Shown here piece after piece: positions 13,668 to 19,499 of a DNA stretch of 19,499 bases. The notes under the pieces are model-generated. The model was not told where the DNA came from and did no database searches. It saw nothing but the letters and a program-made list of their open reading frames with translations. This stretch comes from Thermoplasmatota archaeon (GTDB taxonomy: Archaea > Thermoplasmatota > Thermoplasmata > UBA10834): assembly GCA_030836605.1 (NCBI GenBank), contig JAUPMC010000155.1, forward strand, positions 1 through 19,499. Direction: 5' to 3'. Positions within the stretch are counted from its first letter, which is position 1, and the number at the start of each line of letters is the position of its first letter. Both the position numbers and the translations under genes were made by a program.

Positions 13668-16600
13668 ATGCTTGCTAGAGAGCGCATTCTGGGGTCAGCC
13701 ATGGCCTTGGTGCTTGGTTTCGTCATGTTGACTGGCGCATTGGTCTTCGTGCCTGGCGGCACAGCCGCCCTGCCCGAGGACGCTTGGATAACGGGAGTCG
13801 TGGACGACGGGACCGACCCCCTGCCGGACGTGTACGTGAAGGCGATGATATTCATGTCCAACGGCATCGACGTGGGCTACGCCTACACGGATGCTGACGG
13901 CGAATACGTGATCGCCGTCCCGGGCGGGTTCGACTTCATGGTCCTCACCGCGGACAGCGACTACTACATGGCCATGACCACCGTGTCCGTCGACATCGGC
14001 GAGACCGGCTGGGCGAACTTGAGCCTGAACCCCATCGCTCCCGAGGTGGCAGATGTCACGGTCAAGGGCTATGTCCTGGACGAGTTGGGCGTTCCTGCGA
14101 CGGGCGGGCACGTGCTGGGGATAACGTTCGACCCGATGAGCGGCGACGATTCCATGCCGATGTACGCCAACCCGACCACGCCTGACCTCTCCGGCTACTT
14201 CGAGACGACAGTCCTGGCCAGCACCGGCGGAGGCGGGGCGGTGGCGTTCGACAACGAGGGGTATTCGATGATGGAGAACACCACCGACTCGACCCTCGAG
14301 AGCGGCGCGACCTACTGGTTCAACATCACACTCGGGGGCCTGTCGGAGTATGAGGACGCGACCATCTACGGCCAGGTGACCGACGCGGGCACTGGCCTGC
14401 CGATCGAGGGTGCGTTCATCAGCTTCGACTCGTGGGATGAGTTCTCAGGCGACTCGTACAGCAACTACACGTTCACCGACTCGTCGGGCGACTACGTGAT
14501 GAACGTCATGGGCGGGGACGCCCGCATATGGATCATGAAGAGCGGCTACACGATGGTCATGTACGAGGGCGAGACCATCATGTCGGGGACGAGCGCGCAG
14601 TACGACGCTGCCCTGACCGCCTTGGACTGCGTCGTCAGGGGCAACGTGACCGACCTGAAGGCTGGCACGCCGCTCCCGATGGCCCAGGTGTTCATCATGG
14701 ACGGCGAGGGCACAATGGCGATGGCCACCACGGACTCGTCCGGGTACTACGAACTCGACGCGTTCTCGGGCGCCGACCTTTGGCTCGTGGCCCAGACGGA
14801 CGGGTACTCGCAGGACTACATCGTCGTCACTCTCAACTCCGGGGACGAGATCTGGCAAGACTTCGGGCTATACCCCGTGTCCGCCTGGATTGAAGGGACG
14901 GTCACGGACGTCATAAGCGGCTTGGCGATCGAGGGCGCATGGGTGCAAGCGGAGTCTGACTCGTATTCGGAATGGGCGAACACCGATTCGTCCGGATACT
15001 ACAACATCTCCGTCGTGCCCGGCGACTACACCGTCTGGGTCAACGCGATGGACTACAGGCAGGCGAGCGCGGACGTGACCGCAGTGGACGAGATGGTCAC
15101 GGTGCAGGACTTCGAAATCATCCCGTGGAACATACCCGAGACAGTCCTGGTGGACGGGTACGTCACCGACTCAGATTCCATGTCTGCCATCTCTAACGCC
15201 CAGGTGCGCGTGGCGTTCTCGGACATGTCCTTCCAGAACCAGACGAGCACGAACAGCACCGGGTACTACATGATATATGTCGCGCCCCTGGACGGCTTCC
15301 AGGTGGGCGTGACGGCCTACGCTCACGGGCCGTACTTCACGACGATCGACTGCGCGGGCGTCCCGGCACTCAACCTGGACGTGCAGCTGGCCCCGGACCC
15401 GCTCAGGCCGAACATCACGATGTCCCAGAGCCCGCTCGAGAACGTCAGCTGGACCAACCCGATGACCATCGACGCGACGGCCCAGGACCTGTACATGAGG
15501 CAGATCATGCTGTGGAACCTGATGCCGTGGTACTCGGACAGCGGGTATGACTACAAGTACGTCTTCAGTGGGGCGTCAGTCTCGTTCGACCCGTTCTCCC
15601 CGTCCTCGGGCCTCGAGTACGTGCAGATCGGGGACACATACTACATCAGCGAATCGTTCGACGGTAACGCCGAGGACGACTCAATGATCGGCGGTTGGCT
15701 CGACAACGGGACCGCCTTGTCGTACACGAGCGCGTACAAGCAGTGGTATGGCCCGGACATGAGCTACGCCATCAGGGGGTACTACACCAACGACACCCTG
15801 ACCGACATGCCCGGGGCGGCGTTCTTCGACCCCGACACTGGCGAGTACATGCTGTTCCACTTCGACTGGGGGTTCCCGGAGGCGACCCCGGACGACGTGA
15901 CGGCCGTGATAGAGGTCACGGCGTCCGTGATGGCGTTCGACCAGGTGAACCCGCAGAACTGGATGTGGGTCGGTGACTCCGTGCTCTGCGAGGCGGGCGT
16001 GGCCGACGTCATGTTCACCGCCGACCCGGTCGTCCCGAGCGGCGAGTACGTGACGCTGTTCATGGCCGGCGACTTCGGGGACGGGTGGAACTGGTCAGTT
16101 ACGCCGTACACGGTCGACAACGGTGTCCCGGTCGCTGACGCGGGCGGGAACCTGACGGCCGTGGTGGACGTCGAGATCACGCTGGACGGCTCCGGCTCGA
16201 GCGACGACGTGGGCATCGCCAGCTTCACATGGGAGTTCGCCGACGGCGGGCCGGTCATGCTGACTGGCGAGACCGCCGCGTACACGTTCACGGCCGTGGG
16301 CACATACGATGTGACCTTGACGGTCGTGGACGGCGCTGGACACTCGAGCGTGGACTCGATGGCCGTCGAGGTGAACCCTGACGCGCCGCCTGTGGCTGAC
16401 GCTGGCGAGGACTTCTCCGCGGACGAGGACGCCATGGCGGCCTTCGACGGTTACGGCTCGTACGACGATGTCGACATCACCAACTACACGTGGACCATCG
16501 TGGACCTTGACGTCGAGATGTACGAGGTGGCGCCGAACTACACGTTCGACGAGCCCGGCTCGTACGATGTCGAGCTAGTGGTGACCGACACGCTGGACCA

Positions 16601-17621
16601 GGTCTCAGACCCGGACACGGTGACCGTGACGGTGCTTGACATCACGTCGCCGACCGCGGACGCGGGCGACGACCAGCTGGATGTCCCGTTCGGGGACGCG
16701 GTGCAGCTGAACGGGACGCTGTCGGCCGATAACGCGGCCGTCGTGTCCTGGACATGGACGTTCGACGATGACGGCTCCGTCGACCTTGACGGCGCGATGC
16801 CCTCGTACACGTTCACCGCGCCCGGGGAGTTCAACATCACCCTGACCGTGGCCGACGCCGCGGGGAACGAGGACACCGACTGGGTCCTCGTGACGGTGGT
16901 GGACGAGGAGCCTCCGGTGGCTAACGCCGGCGAGGACCCTGAGGGCGTGGTCGTGGGACAGACCGTCACCCTGGACGGCTCAGCCTCCACGGACAACCAC
17001 CAGATAGCCGACTACACGTGGACCTTCACGGACTCCGATGATGTGGCCCTGGACGGGGAGACCGTCAGCTACACCTTCACGGCCGAGGGCGAGTACGAGG
17101 TGACCCTGACGGTCGTGGACGCGTCCGGGAACAACGACACCGATGTCGTCGTGGTCAGGGTCGGGGCGGCCAACGAGCCCCCGGTCGCTGACGCGGGCGA
17201 CGACCAGCTCGAGGTCGTCGAGGGCGACACCGTGACGTTCGACGGCGGGGACTCGTCCGACGATGTCGGCATCGAGGACTACACTTGGACGTTCGTGTAC
17301 GACGGCGAGACGCAGACCCTCACGGGAGAGGTCGCGACGTTCGTGTTCGAGGTGCCCGGCACATACATCGTCACGCTGAACGTGACGGACGCCGAGGGCG
17401 AGTGGGAGACGGACACGCTCGTGGTCGTCGTGAGTGAGAAGGCCTCGACATTCCTCACCGAGTACTGGTGGCTCCTGGCGGCCTTGGCGGCCGTCATCGT
17501 CATCGGCGCGCTGGCCATGCTGATGAAGCGCGGCAAGGGCGGCTCGGCGAAGAAGGAGACCGACGAGGGCGAGGAGTTCGAGGAGGAGGAGCTGCCTCCA
17601 CCGGACTCGGACGACATCTAG
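13668..17621 (+). CDS. Large secreted, C-terminally membrane-anchored surface protein with carboxypeptidase-regulatory-like and PKD repeats
   Basis: A 1317-residue cell-surface protein. Residues 1-34 are a signal peptide (RER, hydrophobic core, then GGTAALP). About 37-575 holds roughly six carboxypeptidase-regulatory-like beta-sandwiches, with strands such as IYGQVTDAGTGLPIEGAFI (233-251), RGNVTDLKAGTPLPMAQVF, IEGTVTDVISGLAIEGAWV, and the turn TDSSGYY repeated near 355-361 and 439-445. About 576-815 is an aromatic-rich region I do not recognise. About 819-1258 holds five PKD repeats, each starting PVADAG or similar, with a YTWTF-type core strand. A membrane helix follows (about 1266-1286), then a basic stop (KRGKGG) and an acidic cytoplasmic tail. 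Few cysteines and many Asn-X-Ser/Thr sites suit a glycosylated archaeal surface protein. The likely role is adhesion, cell-envelope scaffolding or substrate binding; no catalytic domain is seen. It has its own promoter and converges on the cbiO-type gene 40 bp away. Confidence 0.88.
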   Translation: MLARERILGSAMALVLGFVMLTGALVFVPGGTAALPEDAWITGVVDDGTDPLPDVYVKAMIFMSNGIDVGYAYTDADGEYVIAVPGGFDFMVLTADSDYYMAMTTVSVDIGETGWANLSLNPIAPEVADVTVKGYVLDELGVPATGGHVLGITFDPMSGDDSMPMYANPTTPDLSGYFETTVLASTGGGGAVAFDNEGYSMMENTTDSTLESGATYWFNITLGGLSEYEDATIYGQVTDAGTGLPIEGAFISFDSWDEFSGDSYSNYTFTDSSGDYVMNVMGGDARIWIMKSGYTMVMYEGETIMSGTSAQYDAALTALDCVVRGNVTDLKAGTPLPMAQVFIMDGEGTMAMATTDSSGYYELDAFSGADLWLVAQTDGYSQDYIVVTLNSGDEIWQDFGLYPVSAWIEGTVTDVISGLAIEGAWVQAESDSYSEWANTDSSGYYNISVVPGDYTVWVNAMDYRQASADVTAVDEMVTVQDFEIIPWNIPETVLVDGYVTDSDSMSAISNAQVRVAFSDMSFQNQTSTNSTGYYMIYVAPLDGFQVGVTAYAHGPYFTTIDCAGVPALNLDVQLAPDPLRPNITMSQSPLENVSWTNPMTIDATAQDLYMRQIMLWNLMPWYSDSGYDYKYVFSGASVSFDPFSPSSGLEYVQIGDTYYISESFDGNAEDDSMIGGWLDNGTALSYTSAYKQWYGPDMSYAIRGYYTNDTLTDMPGAAFFDPDTGEYMLFHFDWGFPEATPDDVTAVIEVTASVMAFDQVNPQNWMWVGDSVLCEAGVADVMFTADPVVPSGEYVTLFMAGDFGDGWNWSVTPYTVDNGVPVADAGGNLTAVVDVEITLDGSGSSDDVGIASFTWEFADGGPVMLTGETAAYTFTAVGTYDVTLTVVDGAGHSSVDSMAVEVNPDAPPVADAGEDFSADEDAMAAFDGYGSYDDVDITNYTWTIVDLDVEMYEVAPNYTFDEPGSYDVELVVTDTLDQVSDPDTVTVTVLDITSPTADAGDDQLDVPFGDAVQLNGTLSADNAAVVSWTWTFDDDGSVDLDGAMPSYTFTAPGEFNITLTVADAAGNEDTDWVLVTVVDEEPPVANAGEDPEGVVVGQTVTLDGSASTDNHQIADYTWTFTDSDDVALDGETVSYTFTAEGEYEVTLTVVDASGNNDTDVVVVRVGAANEPPVADAGDDQLEVVEGDTVTFDGGDSSDDVGIEDYTWTFVYDGETQTLTGEVATFVFEVPGTYIVTLNVTDAEGEWETDTLVVVVSEKASTFLTEYWWLLAALAAVIVIGALAMLMKRGKGGSAKKETDEGEEFEEEELPPPDSDDI

Positions 17622-17661
17622 GTCCCGCCGCGAAACCCGTTAAACCCCTTTCAGATTTCTC

Positions 17662-18519
17662 TCACGCCTTCTTGATCAGTGGCAGCAGTTCCTCGATCCT
17701 CAAGGGCCGCTTCGCGACGCCGTCGTCCATGCCCAGCTGCCTGAATAGCTTGGCGACCGTGGGCATCTCGAGGCCAGTGGACGCGAGGAGCGCCTCGTCG
17801 TACAGGATCGCCTCGGGCCTGCCCTCGGCGACGATCCCTCCGTCCCTGACGACGCATATCCTGTCCGCGAGCCTGGCGGCCATGTCCATGTCGTGGAGCG
17901 CGATGACCACGCTGATGCCGTGCTCCTCCTTCAGGGACCTGAGGACCTCCTCGACCCTGCGGGAGTTGGACGGGTCCAGGTCGCCCGTGGGCTCGTCGGC
18001 GACAAGTATCCTCGGCTCCATCGCGAGTATGCCGGCGATGGCCACGAGCCTCTTCTGTCCGCCGCTGAGGTAGTGCGGTATCTTCCTCGTCTCCTTCATG
18101 CCGACGACCCCTAGGGCCCACTCGGCCCGCTTCCTGGCCTCCTCGGGCGACAGGCCGAGGTTGATCGGGCCGAACATGACGTCCTCGAGCACGGTCGGCG
18201 AGAAGAGCTGGGAGTCGGGGTCCTGGAACACGAGCCCGACGAGCTTCCGGATATCCGACAGGTTCCTCTTGTCGATGTCCTTGCCGAATATGCGCACGCG
18301 CCCCACGTCGGGCATCATCAACCCGTTCAGGTGCTCGATGAGCGTCGACTTCCCGGCCCCGTTGGGGCCGCAGAGCGCGACGATCTCCTTGGGGTACACC
18401 CTGAAGCACATCTTGTGTATCCCCTCCGTGCCGTCGGGGTACTTGTGCGTCACGCAGTCGACATGGACTATCGAGTTCTCGGCTCCATCGCACTCGGTGC
18501 AACTGTCCTGGGCCGTCAT
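17662..18519 (-). CDS. cbiO: Energy-coupling factor (ECF) transporter ATP-binding protein, CbiO/EcfA type
   Basis: A 285-residue ABC ATPase that powers an ECF or CbiMNQO-type importer of cobalt, nickel or a vitamin. Walker A is GPNGAGKST (51-59). The Q-loop is VFQDPDSQLFSPTV (98-110), whose DPDxQ(L/I)F form is characteristic of CbiO/EcfA. The signature is LSGGQKRLVAIAG (151-163), Walker B ILVADEPTGDLDP (171-183) with catalytic Glu176, and the switch is His209. The N-terminus carries an extra C7-x-x-C10, with His19, Cys22 and His25 before the first core strand, which is unusual. The ATG at 18519 starts 3 bp after the cbiQ stop, with GAGGTG about 10 nt upstream lying inside cbiQ, so translation is probably coupled. 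Cobalt versus nickel specificity cannot be read from this subunit. Confidence 0.93.
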   Translation of the reverse strand: MTAQDSCTECDGAENSIVHVDCVTHKYPDGTEGIHKMCFRVYPKEIVALCGPNGAGKSTLIEHLNGLMMPDVGRVRIFGKDIDKRNLSDIRKLVGLVFQDPDSQLFSPTVLEDVMFGPINLGLSPEEARKRAEWALGVVGMKETRKIPHYLSGGQKRLVAIAGILAMEPRILVADEPTGDLDPSNSRRVEEVLRSLKEEHGISVVIALHDMDMAARLADRICVVRDGGIVAEGRPEAILYDEALLASTGLEMPTVAKLFRQLGMDDGVAKRPLRIEELLPLIKKA

Positions 18520-18522
18520 GGC

Positions 18523-19353
18523 CTACAACCACCTCATCAGTTCTTGGTCGAAGTATCTGCAGTACGCGGAGAACGCGACCGCCGCGAACGCGACGGCCAT
18601 CATGACATAGCCCCTGGCCGACGGGCGCGGGAGCCTCTCGACCGTCGGGAACTCCCCGGAGAACCCCCTGGACTCCATCGCCTTCGATATCCTCTCCGCT
18701 CGCTCGAACGCGTGTATGAACGCGTGCCCGAAGATGCTCGCGAACAGCCGGGACTGCCTGGTCACGCCCTTGACGAGGCCCCCGTTCCTCGCGTGCATCG
18801 CGTCGAGGAGGTCCGTCACCTCGTCCGATGTCACGAACAGGAACCTGTAGGACAGCAGGAACATGGTCGCGAGCGCCCGCGGCAATGTCCTGTGCGCGAT
18901 GCCTGCTATCTGCCCATACTTCGTCGTCATGAACAGCGTGAGCGAGAACGTGACGACCGCGAGCGCCCTCAGGAGCAGCTTCGCCATGAGGACGACGCCG
19001 TTGTCCGAGATCGAGACCCTGGTGCCCAGAAGGTCGAGCCCGACGACCTCGTCCCCGGGCTCTGTGAACACGAACAGCATCGTGAGCGTCACCACGAACA
19101 TCACCGGGAGCGTGAACCAGCCCAGCAGGACGCCCAAGGGCAGCCTCGCGAGCTTGTACACGGCCAACATGACTGTGAAGAGCGCCGCGAGCAGCACGAT
19201 GTCGGTCAATACTGTGGCGAGCGAGACCACGGCGACCAACAGGATGGCCTTGGTCCACGGGTTGGTCGAATGGACGATGCTGTCCCCACGCTCACCGTAA
19301 TGTGTGACGAGCCTGAAGTCCGGGACGTGTTTGGAGTAGGACCTCCTGGACAT
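18523..19353 (-). CDS. cbiQ: ECF transporter transmembrane subunit, CbiQ/EcfT type
   Basis: A 276-residue membrane protein that couples the ATPase to the substrate-binding membrane subunit. It begins with a conserved-looking soluble N-terminus (GDSIVHSTNPWTKAILL, in which the NPW/DPRxK-type motif precedes helix 1), followed by about five or six helices. The cytoplasmic coupling helix shows FERAERISKAMESRGF, the Ala-x-x-x-Arg-Gly motif of the family that docks CbiO. The ATG at 19353 is chosen over one 19 codons upstream because the upstream gene runs to 19358 and a GAGGAG site lies about 10 nt before 19353. The extra residues would only overlap that gene. Gaps to the neighbouring genes are 4 bp and 3 bp, so this is one operon. 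Confidence 0.9.
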   Translation of the reverse strand: MSRRSYSKHVPDFRLVTHYGERGDSIVHSTNPWTKAILLVAVVSLATVLTDIVLLAALFTVMLAVYKLARLPLGVLLGWFTLPVMFVVTLTMLFVFTEPGDEVVGLDLLGTRVSISDNGVVLMAKLLLRALAVVTFSLTLFMTTKYGQIAGIAHRTLPRALATMFLLSYRFLFVTSDEVTDLLDAMHARNGGLVKGVTRQSRLFASIFGHAFIHAFERAERISKAMESRGFSGEFPTVERLPRPSARGYVMMAVAFAAVAFSAYCRYFDQELMRWL

Positions 19354-19357
19354 CCAC

Positions 19358-19499
19358 TCACTTCTCCTCTGGCGGCTTCTTCGCCAGATACACGTATGAA
19401 ATGACAGCAACGACCGCCAGCACCCCGCCGATGAGTGCGACCTTCACGATATCACCCTCGATTAAGCCTGTCTCCTCGGGGTCGTGCTCCTGTCCGTAC
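19358..19499 (-). CDS. C-terminal end of a membrane protein, probably the CbiM/CbiN-like component of the metal transporter (partial)
   Basis: The last 46 codons of a gene that enters from the right edge. An acidic segment (YGQEHDPEETGLIEGDIV) leads into one hydrophobic helix (about VALIGGVLAVVAVISYVYLA) and ends in a short KKPPEEK tail. Position immediately before cbiQ (4-bp gap) and the single C-terminal helix suit a CbiN-like or PDGLE-type subunit, or the end of CbiM. There is too little sequence to name it. The frame is open to the window edge. Confidence 0.6.
   Translation of the reverse strand, partial: YGQEHDPEETGLIEGDIVKVALIGGVLAVVAVISYVYLAKKPPEEK

Noticed and set aside
13668..17621. 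DNA tandem repeats or a recombination hotspot in the surface protein gene
   Set aside because: The repeats are at protein level (PKD and regulatory-like domains). The DNA copies are too diverged to look like recent tandem duplications.
17651..19258. A 535-residue minus-strand frame overlapping cbiO and cbiQ
   Set aside because: It is an off-frame shadow. The two real genes have Walker, signature and coupling-helix motifs in their own frames, with tight operon spacing.
1..19499. CRISPR arrays, insertion sequences, attachment sites or rRNA/tRNA genes
   Set aside because: On reading through I saw no regularly spaced direct repeats, transposase motifs, terminal inverted repeats or structural RNA signatures.

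Overview
The window is GC-rich and reads as an archaeal chromosome segment. The main clues are TATA-type promoter elements (TATATA, TATATATA, TTAATA types) combined with GGAGG/GGAG ribosome-binding sites, some genes that appear to have very short leaders, very long PKD-bearing surface proteins with a C-terminal membrane anchor, and a peptide-binding protein anchored by an N-terminal helix and carrying PKD domains. This suits a mesophilic, protein-degrading or heterotrophic euryarchaeal lineage such as the Thermoplasmatota. That placement is inference from gene content and style, not from a marker gene.

Layout. 1-4302 (minus strand): a peptide ABC transporter operon, read right to left as substrate-binding protein, permease B, then permease C, which is cut by the window edge. 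4303-4693: a gene-free, divergent promoter region. 4694-5761 (plus): a C45/acyl-CoA:6-APA acyltransferase-like Ntn hydrolase. It converges on a minus-strand run of an N-acyl-D-amino-acid deacylase (5768-7414), a DUF1015 protein (7467-8717) and a ferritin-like diiron protein (8785-9273). 9274-9461: a divergent regulatory gap. 9462-11918 (plus): a large soluble histidine kinase with GAF domains. 11921-13453 (minus): a PhzF-family isomerase and a two-helix membrane protein with a bacterial PH domain. 13668-17621 (plus): a 1317-residue secreted, membrane-anchored modular surface protein. 17662-19499 (minus): an ECF-type metal transporter, with CbiO ATPase, CbiQ transmembrane subunit and the last 46 codons of a further membrane component.

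How the parts may work together: the dipeptide/oligopeptide importer, the amide hydrolase of the AAT/C45 family and the D-aminoacylase could form a peptide and N-acyl-amino-acid scavenging module. This is an inference from neighbourhood only. The histidine kinase has no receiver or response regulator within the window. I found no mobile element, CRISPR array, tRNA or rRNA. Most of the window consists of recognisable families, and I see no clear, wholly new system. The most interesting items are the PKD-fused substrate-binding protein, the amide-hydrolase neighbourhood, the Cys/His-rich N-terminus of the CbiO protein, the uncharacterised middle of the surface protein and the structured divergent region at 4303-4647.
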